This document shows positions 1 through 7,611 of a stretch of 35,290 nt of DNA, piece after piece. How positions within the stretch are numbered: the first letter of the stretch is position 1; each line of letters begins with the position of its first letter. Below the pieces are notes generated by a model. It was given only the letters and a program-made list of their open reading frames with translations. It searched no databases and had not been told where the DNA came from. The translations under genes were made by a program, and so were the position numbers. The DNA is from Bifidobacterium hapali (lineage in GTDB: Bacteria > Actinomycetota > Actinomycetes > Actinomycetales > Bifidobacteriaceae): contig NZ_MWWY01000003.1 in NCBI RefSeq assembly GCF_002259755.1, positions 1 through 35,290 of the forward strand, in the 5' to 3' direction.

Positions 1-474
1 GGTCTTCGCGGCCTTCATGATGCCGCCCCCGCCGTCGCACACGAGCACGTCCGGTGGCGCGATGCGCGCCATCAGGCTCTGCCACGCCGCCGACCGTTCG
101 CTTTTGGCGATCTGCCAGCCGATCACGTGCCCGTCGGCGATGGCGATCAGCACCACGGCGTCGCGGTGCAGGTGAATGCCGTCCACATGCACCACGTGAT
201 GCACCTCGTCCACCAGGGGCACCGGCGGCCACAGGCCCCACATCAGCTCGCACCGGCGGCGCAGCGTGCGGGAGGGCAGGTCGTGCTCGGCCTGCGACCG
301 TTTGGAAAACAGCCAGTCCAGTCCGCACCGCAGGTCACGGGCCCTGTTGTCGCGCGACTGGGTGCGCGAGCTCCCGCAGCCGGCGTCCCGGCACCGCCAC
401 CTGACCCGCCCCGAGCTTGTTCTTCCGTTCCGTTTCATCGGCTCGCCGCACACGGCGCAACTGGGTGTGTTCAT
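1..474 (-). CDS. IS1249-like transposase, N-terminal part
   Basis: The 158 residues visible are the N-terminal part of an IS1249-type DDE transposase that would cut and rejoin element ends. They begin with a zinc-ribbon-like segment (CAVCGEPMKRNG followed by WRCRDAGCG). A helical region with SKRSQAEHDLPSRTLRRRCE and the strand PLVDEVHHVVHVDGIHL follow; the latter should hold the first catalytic Asp. The second Asp is likely in VLVCDGGGG near residue 148. The start ATG (472-474) is the first in-frame Met before the cysteine pair. The frame is open to the window edge, so this is truncation by the window, not a visible lesion. The C-terminal third seen at 34811-35290 belongs to a second copy of the same kind of element, or to the same repeat collapsed by assembly. 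Confidence 0.85.
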   Translation of the reverse strand, partial: MNTPSCAVCGEPMKRNGRTSSGRVRWRCRDAGCGSSRTQSRDNRARDLRCGLDWLFSKRSQAEHDLPSRTLRRRCELMWGLWPPVPLVDEVHHVVHVDGIHLHRDAVVLIAIADGHVIGWQIAKSERSAAWQSLMARIAPPDVLVCDGGGGIMKAAKT

Positions 475-660
475 CCACCCAATCTGCCACGCCAACTCGA
501 AAGCCGCTCAACCGTTGTCCCGAAAGGCCTCACAGCCTGTTCCGGACACACATTCTGGCCGACTTCAAGTTCCCCGCCCATACAACTCGAACAGGGGAAA
601 CGCCCACTGCCACAAAGGAAAGCGAGCCAAAACAGACACACATTTTGGCCTATAACCCGA
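1..660 (-). mobile_element. IS1249-like insertion sequence, 5' part (cut by window edge)
   Basis: This is the transposase-start end of an IS256-related, IS1249-type element. Its outer end is set by positions 633-660, which are the perfect inverted complement of 34778-34805 at the far side of the window, where the opposite end of a second copy is seen. The transposase start codon is at 474, leaving about 160 bp of untranslated end. Positions 545-560 repeat the inner part of the terminal repeat (635-650) with 15 of 16 bases identical, so the end carries a subterminal repeat that may be a second transposase-binding site. The target duplication cannot be read because only one end of each copy is inside the window. 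Confidence 0.85.
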
Positions 661-678
661 AACGTGGGCCTAATCGGC

Positions 679-790
679 GTGGCGGAAAACGCCTGCTTAG
701 GTGGTGCTCAGCGAGCGAAAACCGCCACTGACTAGTAGGCGTGGCGGAAAACGCTCGCTTAGGCCACCCTCAGCGAGCGAAAACCGCCAC
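679..790. repeat. Two tandem copies of a 49-50 bp palindromic repeat
   Basis: Two hairpin units, 679-727 and 741-790, stand side by side. Each begins GTGGCGGAAAACGC and ends GCGAAAACCGCCAC. The outer GTGGCGG and inner CGCTCGCT blocks pair with the far side, but the AAAA blocks between them face each other unpaired, giving a symmetric internal loop. A third relative at 9055-9108 has the block inverted on one side and is fully paired. This looks like a dispersed REP-like family. Between this pair and the tRNA terminator (791-950) I see no gene. Confidence 0.75.
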
Positions 791-950
791 GCGGAAAGAC
801 TCTAATGCGCGTCAAAAAGCTCCATAGCCTCTTATAGGCATAATCCTGATATATCGATATATGGTGTCACAGAAGCGTCAGAGAAGTCATCGTGTCTGAA
901 TCGTGTTTGAGCGCTGCAATTCAGGAGGTGACAGGCCGGTAATGATAACT

Positions 951-981
951 AAAAGGGCTTCATATCAACGATATGAAGCCC
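951..981 (-). terminator. Rho-independent terminator of tRNA-Arg
   Basis: Read on the minus strand, GGGCTTCATATC and GATATGAAGCCC form a perfect 12-bp stem with a 3-nt loop and run directly into TTTT. It begins 5 bp after the CCA end of the tRNA. Confidence 0.85.
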
Positions 982-985
982 TGAT

Positions 986-1061
986 TGGTGGGCCCAAAGG
1001 GGATCGAACCCTCGACCTTCTGTTCCGGAGACAGACGCTCTATCCACTGAGCTACGGACCC
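986..1061 (-). tRNA. tRNA-Arg (anticodon CCG)
   Basis: A complete 76-nt cloverleaf can be folded on the minus strand. It has a 7-bp acceptor stem starting GGGTCCG, a D arm GCTC/GAGC, an anticodon arm TCTGT-CTCCGGA-ACAGA giving anticodon CCG, a T arm with TTCGATC loop, and an encoded CCA. It decodes CGG arginine codons. A strong terminator follows immediately, so it is probably a single-gene transcript. Confidence 0.95.
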
Positions 1062-1223
1062 AATACCGCACTACTTTACACGTGGGGCGGACCGAACGCG
1101 ACGCCGATGTGACGCGAACGCCGATCAATCGTGGCTCGGACGCGGTTCAGCTGCATTCGGAACCACATCACAATCAACAGCGTTTCCAATGAAAAACGGG
1201 AACACATCGGTTACACACGGCGT

Positions 1224-1235
1224 TACACTGGGGTT
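1224..1235 (+). promoter_or_regulatory. Candidate -10 box for a leaderless CYTH gene
   Basis: TACACT at 1224-1229 ends 6 bases before the ATG at 1236, the spacing expected if transcription starts on the start codon. No purine-rich ribosome-binding site of good quality lies in between. A -35 box is not clear. The same arrangement recurs before argS, dapE and the aminotransferase at 31925. Confidence 0.4.
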
Positions 1236-1862
1236 ATGGGCGATACTCTCAGCGATTTTGAATTTGAACGGCGATTTTTCTGTCGTCATATGCCCGCCGA
1301 GCTAGACGATGGGGATGCGCCGACGCTCATCATCCAAAATTACTACGTACACGACGGCAATTATGCGTTGCGCGTGCGGCTGATGACTCGTGCAGTCCGC
1401 GTCGACATGACCGCTGATCTCGATCCGATCGACGTGCTGCGCGAATACCGCGACGTGTTTCAGGATGCGTTCGTTACCGTTAAAGGTCCGTCGGTTGGCG
1501 GCACGAGATACGAAGCGGAGCGAGAGATTGACTCTCGGATCGCAGCTGAGCTTATGATGCGCGGTGGCGCGCCGATTATCAAGAATCGGTATTCAGTGTG
1601 GCTTGACGAGGACGGCTGGAGTATTGACGTGTTCGGTGGTGCGAATGCGCCGCTTATCGTTGCGGAAGCTGAACGCAGTGGTCCGGTGACGAATTTAAGT
1701 ATTCCGAAATTCTGCGTGACTGAGATTACCGATCAGGAACGGTTTAGTAATGACGGTTTGGCTGGGCGGCCGTTCGGCGAGTGGCAAGATGATTTTGAAC
1801 GCGAGCTTGCGCAGACGGGACCGCAGTTCATGCAACTGTTCGGTAAGAACCGTATGGCGTGA
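1236..1862 (+). CDS. CYTH domain protein
   Basis: This 208-residue protein matches the CYTH (CyaB / thiamine triphosphatase) superfamily, which folds into a tunnel that binds triphosphate compounds with metal ions. Visible hallmarks, in order, are the N-terminal acidic/basic strand FEFERRFF (variant of ExExK), YYV, LRVRLM, VTVKGP, RYEAEREI, IKNRYSV, WSIDVF and VAEAE, so the charged tunnel strands are present nearly end to end. The start at 1236 is preferred to an upstream in-frame start because the CYTH strand begins right after it and a -10-like box sits 6 bp upstream. The substrate (thiamine triphosphate, inorganic triphosphate or another) cannot be told from sequence. It stands alone between tRNA-Arg and a convergent aminotransferase gene. 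Confidence 0.8.
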   Translation: MGDTLSDFEFERRFFCRHMPAELDDGDAPTLIIQNYYVHDGNYALRVRLMTRAVRVDMTADLDPIDVLREYRDVFQDAFVTVKGPSVGGTRYEAEREIDSRIAAELMMRGGAPIIKNRYSVWLDEDGWSIDVFGGANAPLIVAEAERSGPVTNLSIPKFCVTEITDQERFSNDGLAGRPFGEWQDDFERELAQTGPQFMQLFGKNRMA

Positions 1863-1941
1863 TGTGTGATAGGTAATTCGGTCACGCGATGGAAAAATAT
1901 GCTGTTTTGCCATCGCGTGACCTCGCCAACGCCCTCGAGAA

Positions 1942-3228
1942 CTAGTGACGATCGTCAGCGCCCCGTTCAAGCAGCGACCGATCGCGCGACCATGCCACCA
2001 GCACCGGCACAATCTCATCCGCAAAACGGCGATAATCATCCGCAGTGTTGTAAATGTACGCCGACAAACGCATGTATCCAACGCCGTCGAAACTCGTAAA
2101 CGTCGCCTCGAACCCGAACTGTTGAATCACCTGTCGGCGTACCACTGCCGCATCCTGATCGTTACGAACCAATCCCTCGGGCAGTCGCACGAGTCGCATT
2201 GCCGGCGCCGGATTCGCCAGTCGAACCACATAATCGTCTGCTGTGCGAACAGTGGAACCATCACCACATGCATCGTTCGCTGCAAACGCATTCGCGATCA
2301 GCTGCTGCGCCCAATCAGCCAACGAATTCGCGTATGTACGAATCCGATCCCAGCCAAACTCGCGTTCGAGATATGCGAGCGTGACCGGCGCGCACAGCCA
2401 TGCCGTATAGTCGCCCGTTCCTTGCTCGTCGAACCGTTGCGGATATGGCAGATCGCGTCCCCACGAGTCGATGAGCGGATACAGTTCGTCGGCGACGGAC
2501 GGTGCGGCGGCGAGTACTGCGGTCGCACGCGGATTACACACGAATTTGTGCAGATTACCGGTCCAGTATTCAGCGCCGAGTTCCATCGGATTGCCGGGAA
2601 TTAGTCCGGGTGCGTGCGCGCCGTCGACGAGTACGCGAATGCCGCGTTCGTGAGCGGTCGCAACGATGCGAGCGACGGGGAAGAGCATAGCTGTTGCGGA
2701 CGTGATTTCGTCGACGATAACGAGTCGCGTGTGTTCGGTCATGCCGGCGGCGAACGCGGCGACGATCGCATCGTCATCCGCATCGATCGGGATGTGCACA
2801 ACGCGCATGGTTGCCCCGGAACGCAGTGCGTGACGCTCAGCGCCCATGACGACCGCGCCGTACCCCATGTCGGATACGAGGATTTCGTCGCCGGGCTTGA
2901 GACGTAGCGAATCGCATACGACTGTTGCGCCGGCGGATGCGTTCGGCACGAATGCGAGCGCCGCACGATCAACGCCGAGCAGGTCGGCGGTGCGTTCGCG
3001 CGCATCAGCAAGCAGTGGTGGCAGTTCTTGGAACCACTGGCATGGAGCTTGTTCCATGCGTTCGCGCAATCGCTGCTGATGGTCGAGAATGGCGGCGGGG
3101 ACTGCGCCGTATGATCCGTGATTGATGTGTGGCATGCCCGGAGTGAGTCGCCACAGAGTGCGTGCTGGTGTGCCGGATTTGGTGAGGAGCGGCCGGGGTG
3201 CGGGGGAGAGAGACGATGATGCGTTCAT
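1942..3228 (-). CDS. Class V aminotransferase (isopenicillin-N-epimerase / cysteine-desulfurase-like)
   Basis: This is a 428-residue PLP-dependent enzyme of aminotransferase class V. The fold signature runs INHGSYGAVP near residue 35, FVPNASAGATVV, the PLP-binding VDGAHAPG, and TGNLHKF, in which K228 should form the Schiff base with PLP. The subgroup resembles isopenicillin N epimerase-like proteins, whose true substrates are mostly unknown, so no reaction is assigned. The frame stays open upstream to 3351, but the start at 3228 is preferred because an AGAAAG-type purine tract precedes it and the upstream residues fall in a hairpin and promoter region. The gene converges on the CYTH gene (79 bp apart) and lies behind the peptide-binding lipoprotein gene on the same strand, separated by a strong hairpin, so it is probably transcribed separately. 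Confidence 0.8.
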   Translation of the reverse strand: MNASSSLSPAPRPLLTKSGTPARTLWRLTPGMPHINHGSYGAVPAAILDHQQRLRERMEQAPCQWFQELPPLLADARERTADLLGVDRAALAFVPNASAGATVVCDSLRLKPGDEILVSDMGYGAVVMGAERHALRSGATMRVVHIPIDADDDAIVAAFAAGMTEHTRLVIVDEITSATAMLFPVARIVATAHERGIRVLVDGAHAPGLIPGNPMELGAEYWTGNLHKFVCNPRATAVLAAAPSVADELYPLIDSWGRDLPYPQRFDEQGTGDYTAWLCAPVTLAYLEREFGWDRIRTYANSLADWAQQLIANAFAANDACGDGSTVRTADDYVVRLANPAPAMRLVRLPEGLVRNDQDAAVVRRQVIQQFGFEATFTSFDGVGYMRLSAYIYNTADDYRRFADEIVPVLVAWSRDRSLLERGADDRH

Positions 3229-3275
3229 GTACTGGTTTTTCCGTTCTTTCTGTGATAGTTGTGATGTGGCGTACT

Positions 3276-3295
3276 GTACGTGATGTGTAACGTAC
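3276..3295. promoter_or_regulatory. Palindrome upstream of the class V aminotransferase
   Basis: GTACGT and ACGTAC are separated by 8 bp, 48 bp upstream of the aminotransferase start. The site is a possible operator; no regulator is encoded next to it. Confidence 0.3.
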
Positions 3296-3300
3296 ACTGC

Positions 3301-3351
3301 ATGAGTAGGGGCGGTCACGACCAGTTTCGTGGTGTGACCGCCCCTACTCAT
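3301..3351 (-). terminator. Long hairpin behind the peptide-binding lipoprotein gene
   Basis: Positions 3301-3318 and 3334-3351 form a perfect 18-bp stem with a 15-nt loop, 41 bp downstream of the lipoprotein stop codon. There is no T-run on the minus-strand side, so it may be a U-tract-independent terminator or an mRNA 3' stabiliser. Confidence 0.6.
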
Positions 3352-3392
3352 ACATTACTTATTAATTGTCTGATTGAATGACTGTTCGGACG

Positions 3393-5048
3393 TCAGCTCT
3401 TGGTGATGAACGCGAGAGTCGGGTTGCCCTGCCAGTTGAACTCAAGTCCCTTGAGATTCTTGACGGTCGCGCCGAGTGCGTTGATGTTGTAAATCGGCAC
3501 GGACGGCAGATCGGCGAGCAGAATCTCCTCAGCCTGCTGGTATAGCTTGTTGGCCTCGTCAGTGGTCGAAGCTGCAGCGGCCTTATCGAGCAGCGAGTCG
3601 AACTCCGGGTTGAGATACTTGTCGTAGTTTGATCCAGAATTGCGTGCGATGGTCGAGTAGATCGGCTTGAGATAGTTCTCCAGCGACGGATAATCCGGTC
3701 CCCAGTTATCGTTGTACGCCGTGTGCAGGGTATCGTCACTGAGTGCGGTTAAATACTCCTGCTTGGTTGGAATCGCGTTAGTTTTCGCATCGATACCAAG
3801 CGTGTTCTTAAGCTGGTTTGCGACTGCTTCGTACGTTTCCTTCAGGCTGGAAGCATCGGCGTTGTACGAGATCGTGAACGTACCGTCAAACTTGGAGATT
3901 TTGTCGGCTTCGGCCCACAGTTTCTTCGCTTCGTCAGCGTTATACTTGAGTACGTCAGCGCCCTTGAGTGAATCAGAGAAACCGTTGATGGTTGGCGACG
4001 AGAAGTCTTGTGCCGGGCTGGCTAGTCCGCTCATAATCTTCGAGCAGATTTGTTCGCGGTTGATTGCCAGTGAGATTGCTTTGCGTCGCAGCGTACCTTC
4101 GTCGCCAGAGAAGTGAGGCAAATCGGTTGGAATACCAAGCATGATACGGTTCGGACCGGGCTTGCTGTATGCCTGAATTGTCTTGTCGTTCAACAGATTC
4201 TTCAATGCAGTAGCTGGAATCTGACTGGTGATGTCGAGGTTACCGCCCTGCACATCCGCGTACTGTGCTTTTGGATCGGTGTAAATCTTGAACGTAATAC
4301 CGTCATTCTTGGCCTTGTAATAGCCCGTGTAGTATTCGTTCGGCACGACTTCAATACTGTCGTTGTGCTTCCATGACTTGAGTTTGTAAGGGCCGGAACT
4401 CACTGGCTTTTCGCCGAACGCTTTGGGGTCCTTGTAGAAGCTCTCCGGCAACGGTGAGAAGCCCATATAAACCAGCATGGTCGGGAAAATTGAGCATGGC
4501 GCGTTGAGTTTCACGGTGAAATGCGTGTCGTCCTTCACGGTCAGGCCGGGCAATTGTTCGTCGCCTTTGAGTCCATCTTTTTGCAGGTCATCGTAGCCGT
4601 CGATCACTGACATAAAGCTCGAATTGAGCTGTCCGTTAGCTGCGTTCGCTGTGTAACTCCATGCTTTAGTAAAGCTCTCAGACGTGATCGGCGTGCCGTC
4701 GGAGAACTTGAGGCCAGATTTCAACGTGATATCGAACTGCGAGCTATCGTCGTTTGCTTTGATTTCTTCAGCGTCCTCGTTGATCAGCGATCCGTCCGGT
4801 TTAGTAGTAACTAAACCGGTGAACAGAACGGTATTGATGACCATCGCACCGTTCTGTTCGTTCGTATTACCTGGAATAAGCGGATTCGCAGGTTCGCCAT
4901 TACCGTACGTGATGATATCGCTGCCGGATGAGCCGCTCGTACTACCGTTTGTTGAGCTTGAACCGCACGCTGCCATCGAACCGAGCGTTGCGACTGCTAC
5001 GATCGCCGCAGCGACTTTCGTGATAGTCCTTCTCGTGATGCTGTTCAT
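3393..5048 (-). CDS. Oligopeptide ABC transporter substrate-binding lipoprotein (family 5, OppA/DppA-like)
   Basis: This 551-residue extracytoplasmic peptide-binding protein would hand peptides to an ABC importer. The N-terminus has twin basic residues, a hydrophobic stretch and the lipobox SMAAC, with C28 as the lipidation site. A Ser/Gly/Thr-rich tether follows. The family 5 fold is shown by VLFTGLVTTKPDG, LKSGLKFSDGTPITS, SSGPYKLKSW, a central LRRKAISLAINREQI and a C-terminal DNWGPDYPSLENYL. The ATG at 5048 is preceded by a strong GGAGAGG site. No permease or ATPase genes adjoin it, so it is an orphan receptor that must share a transporter encoded elsewhere. It is divergent from a dipeptidase gene, which fits joint use of peptides. 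Confidence 0.92.
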   Translation of the reverse strand: MNSITRRTITKVAAAIVAVATLGSMAACGSSSTNGSTSGSSGSDIITYGNGEPANPLIPGNTNEQNGAMVINTVLFTGLVTTKPDGSLINEDAEEIKANDDSSQFDITLKSGLKFSDGTPITSESFTKAWSYTANAANGQLNSSFMSVIDGYDDLQKDGLKGDEQLPGLTVKDDTHFTVKLNAPCSIFPTMLVYMGFSPLPESFYKDPKAFGEKPVSSGPYKLKSWKHNDSIEVVPNEYYTGYYKAKNDGITFKIYTDPKAQYADVQGGNLDITSQIPATALKNLLNDKTIQAYSKPGPNRIMLGIPTDLPHFSGDEGTLRRKAISLAINREQICSKIMSGLASPAQDFSSPTINGFSDSLKGADVLKYNADEAKKLWAEADKISKFDGTFTISYNADASSLKETYEAVANQLKNTLGIDAKTNAIPTKQEYLTALSDDTLHTAYNDNWGPDYPSLENYLKPIYSTIARNSGSNYDKYLNPEFDSLLDKAAAASTTDEANKLYQQAEEILLADLPSVPIYNINALGATVKNLKGLEFNWQGNPTLAFITKS

Positions 5049-5172
5049 AATCCTCTCCTTTCCCACTCTCCGCGCTGTTGTGATCGGAAAGTTTCGGTGA
5101 TAGTACGACCGCACAAGTAGCGTTACGGTAAACGTCATATTTCGGGCATGTTATGTGCGCATCGTTACGCGC

Positions 5173-5190
5173 CGCTATCGTGAGATAGCG
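5173..5190. promoter_or_regulatory. Palindromic operator candidate in the divergent intergenic region
   Basis: CGCTATC and GATAGCG are separated by 4 bp, flanked by TTACGC on one side and TAA on the other. It lies about midway between the divergent lipoprotein and dipeptidase starts and could serve both promoters. Confidence 0.4.
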
Positions 5191-5244
5191 TAAGGGAATA
5201 ACGGTAATCATCGGCGAACGGCGTTCGCAGGAAAGGAATTCCAC

Positions 5245-6819
5245 ATGCTGAACGATCATGAGCGCGAGCTCAAAGCGCAGGCGCTCGACTGGTTCGATGC
5301 ACATCGCGACGAGTACGTGCGCGATCTTATTCGTTGGGCGAGCGTGCCGTCAGTGTCGGACGCATCCGCCGCGCGACCGGGCGAGCCATACGGTAAGGGT
5401 GTCGCTGACATGTTCGAGCAAATCGCGTCCACTGCAGCCGACTACGGTTTCGTTTCCGTCAATCACGACGGCTACGCGATGTCGGTGTACGCAAACGAAG
5501 CCGACAAATCATCCACCAGCGACATCGCTATCCTCTCGCACGCCGACGTCGTACCAGCAGGTCCGGGCTGGCTATCCGAGCCATTCCAGCCGTACGAGCG
5601 CGACGGTTACGTGGTCGGCCGTGGTGTTCACGACGATAAAGCCATGTGCGTGCTCGCGGTTTTCCTCATGCGATTCCTGCGCGAGCAAGGCATCACGCTC
5701 GACCACACGCTGCGACTCATGTACGGCGGTGCGGAAGAAACCGGCCTGCACGATATGGAACATTACGTGGCTGAGCATGGCGCACCGTATCGCACGCTTG
5801 TTACGGACTGCGGATTCCCGGTGAACTACGCGCAGAAGGGCGAGATTACGTTCGAATGCGCGCTGCCGTTGCCGGCGGCGATCGAATCGATTACGGCTGG
5901 CGTCGCGCCGAACGCGGTGCCCGGCGAAGCGTTCATGGTTGCGCGGCTGAGTGACGGCGGCATTGCTGGCGATGGTACTGCTGGAGACGCGACGGACAGT
6001 GCGAACGGCAAGAACGAGGCCGCTATCCGTGCGCTCGCTGACTATCTCGCATCCGGTACCGATGACGGTGGCTCGTTTGAGTTGGAGTCGTCGGACGACG
6101 GTCGCGTGCGTATCAAAGCGATCGGCCGGTCCGGTCACGGTGCGGTACCGCAGCTCGCACTGAACGCGGTTCACGTACTTGCTGAAAAACTTGCGGCTGA
6201 CGACGATCCTGCGCTATCAGCCGACGCGCGCGCGTTCCTTGCTGCTCTCGATCGTTGGATTGTCCCGCCGTTCGGTGATGGATTCGGTTTCGCGTTTGAG
6301 GATGAGGATACTGGCAAGACGACGTGCAATCTCGGCGTCGTGACAACCGACGGCCGCGAACTCAAACTCACGTTCGATATTCGATACGCAGTTACTCAAT
6401 CTGCGGACGATATTATGGCTGCGATCGAACAGTCGGTCGCAGCGGCTGGCGGTCGCATGCTCAATCACACCGTCGATAAGCCGTACTATGTGCCGAAAGA
6501 CAACTGGGAAGTGACTACGTTGGTCGCTGCGTACGACGACGTAACCGGCATTCACGCCGAGCCGTTCTCGACTGGCGGTGGTACGCACTCGCGCGTCGTG
6601 CCGCGTTCGATTAACTTCGGACCGGGGTTCCCGGAAGATCCCGAGTCGATCGTTAAACTGACTGAAGCTGGATTAATCGCACCGCAGCCGACATTCGTTA
6701 CGAACGGCGGCGCGCACGGTGCGAACGAATGCATGTCGGTACTCGATTTCCGCAACGCGTTCCCGATTTTCGTGATCGGCCTGCTGCGCTACGACGCCGC
6801 GCTCAGCGATCACGAGTAA
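5245..6819 (+). CDS. M20-family dipeptidase (PepV-like)
   Basis: This 524-residue zinc peptidase would split dipeptides in the cytoplasm. Metal and catalytic motifs in order are LSHADVVPAG (ligand His near residue 98), GRGVHDDK (bridging Asp), YGGAEETG (catalytic and ligand Glu) and VTDCGFP (ligand Asp). Near the C-terminus, STGGGTHSRVVPRSINFGPGFP matches the final metal-site region. The lid domain is in the middle (about 190-400), and an acidic, low-complexity stretch near 235-260 is probably a surface loop. AGGAAAGGAA precedes the ATG at a suitable distance. It sits divergent from the peptide-binding lipoprotein, supporting a peptide-utilisation role. The exact specificity (carnosinase-like, PepV or other M20A) is not decidable. 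Confidence 0.88.
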   Translation: MLNDHERELKAQALDWFDAHRDEYVRDLIRWASVPSVSDASAARPGEPYGKGVADMFEQIASTAADYGFVSVNHDGYAMSVYANEADKSSTSDIAILSHADVVPAGPGWLSEPFQPYERDGYVVGRGVHDDKAMCVLAVFLMRFLREQGITLDHTLRLMYGGAEETGLHDMEHYVAEHGAPYRTLVTDCGFPVNYAQKGEITFECALPLPAAIESITAGVAPNAVPGEAFMVARLSDGGIAGDGTAGDATDSANGKNEAAIRALADYLASGTDDGGSFELESSDDGRVRIKAIGRSGHGAVPQLALNAVHVLAEKLAADDDPALSADARAFLAALDRWIVPPFGDGFGFAFEDEDTGKTTCNLGVVTTDGRELKLTFDIRYAVTQSADDIMAAIEQSVAAAGGRMLNHTVDKPYYVPKDNWEVTTLVAAYDDVTGIHAEPFSTGGGTHSRVVPRSINFGPGFPEDPESIVKLTEAGLIAPQPTFVTNGGAHGANECMSVLDFRNAFPIFVIGLLRYDAALSDHE

Positions 6820-6828
6820 GCAGTAATC

Positions 6829-6850
6829 GGCTCCCCTTGCAAGGAGAGCC
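6829..6850. repeat. Short hairpin of the GGCTCCCCTT...AGGGGAGCC type
   Basis: This is a 22-bp near-perfect palindrome with one C-A mismatch, 9 bp after the dipeptidase stop. Related hairpins occur at 17499-17518 and 22706-22729, with a more decayed form near 30100-30135. It may stop or stabilise the dipeptidase transcript. Confidence 0.55.
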
Positions 6851-7030
6851 AAGATGGGTCGGCGGTCCAGTGTACGGAATGAGTGCGGCTCAGCGAGACA
6901 CGCGGACCGTACAATAAGCAGCGTTGACAGTCCGCACAGTCCGCAGTTGCACATGCCAGCCGTCGGCCATGCGAGCCACGCATATCCATATATCGGCAAT
7001 CGTGTCGATGAATAATAAGGAGTAACGATC

Positions 7031-7420
7031 ATGAGCGAGAAGATGGAAGAAGTTGCAACTTCATACGCGCCGGCCGCACTGGGTGCGTACAGTCAGGCCG
7101 TCAAGGCCAACGGATTCGTGTTCGTATCCGGCCAGCTGGGCATTGACCCCGCCACCGGCGAACTGGCTGGCGACACCGCTGGCGAGCAGGCTGCGCAGGC
7201 GCTCAAAAACATCAAGTGCATTCTTGACGCGGCTGGCACCGGCATTGAGCACGTTGTGCGCGCGACCATTTACCTGAAGAACGTCGAGGATTTCAAGGAA
7301 GTTGACGCTCGCTACGCGGAAGTATTCATCGGCTCGGTCAAGCCGGCGCGCGTCGCGTTCGGTGGCAACAATATTCCTAAGGGTGCGCTCGTCGAGATTG
7401 ACGCGATCGCCGTGCAGTGA
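7031..7420 (+). CDS. ridA: RidA family enamine/imine deaminase
   Basis: This 129-residue protein has the length and sequence of the RidA (YjgF/YER057c/UK114) family. These trimeric enzymes hydrolyse reactive enamine and imine intermediates released by PLP enzymes such as threonine dehydratase. Visible family features are APAALGAYSQAV, FVFVSGQLGIDPATGEL, the QAAQALKNI helix, IYLKNVEDF, the carboxylate-binding Arg in KPARVAF, and VEIDAIAV at the end with its conserved Glu. AAGGAG lies 8 bp before the ATG. It is probably a single-gene unit; a hairpin with AAGCCTC/GAGGCTT arms lies about 50-90 bp downstream. Confidence 0.95.
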   Translation: MSEKMEEVATSYAPAALGAYSQAVKANGFVFVSGQLGIDPATGELAGDTAGEQAAQALKNIKCILDAAGTGIEHVVRATIYLKNVEDFKEVDARYAEVFIGSVKPARVAFGGNNIPKGALVEIDAIAVQ

Positions 7421-7538
7421 GTCGCCGTTACTGCGTTTGTTGTGTAAGCCTCTTCGATGTTCCGCAACTCGGCCGCGTGTTGATGGTGCAGGAGTCGGGG
7501 AGGCTTTCCTATACCCGCACGTACACTGTTGGTTCATG

Positions 7539-7568
7539 ATTCACTCGGCGATTGATTGGCGAGTGAAT
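7539..7568. promoter_or_regulatory. Inverted repeat before the amino-acid permease
   Basis: ATTCACTCG and CGAGTGAAT form a perfect 9+9 bp inverted repeat with a 12-bp spacer, 44 bp upstream of the permease start. It is either an operator or a leader hairpin. Confidence 0.45.
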
Positions 7569-7611
7569 AACTGATATACGAACGCGAGCAAACTCACGGC
7601 AAGGAGCATCA

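Noticed and set aside
127..735. Plus-strand open frame over the left IS
   Set aside because: It is antisense to the transposase and its Pro/Arg/His-rich product has no recognisable features.
3229..3351. N-terminal extension of the class V aminotransferase
   Set aside because: It runs through the long hairpin and promoter region and has no family similarity.
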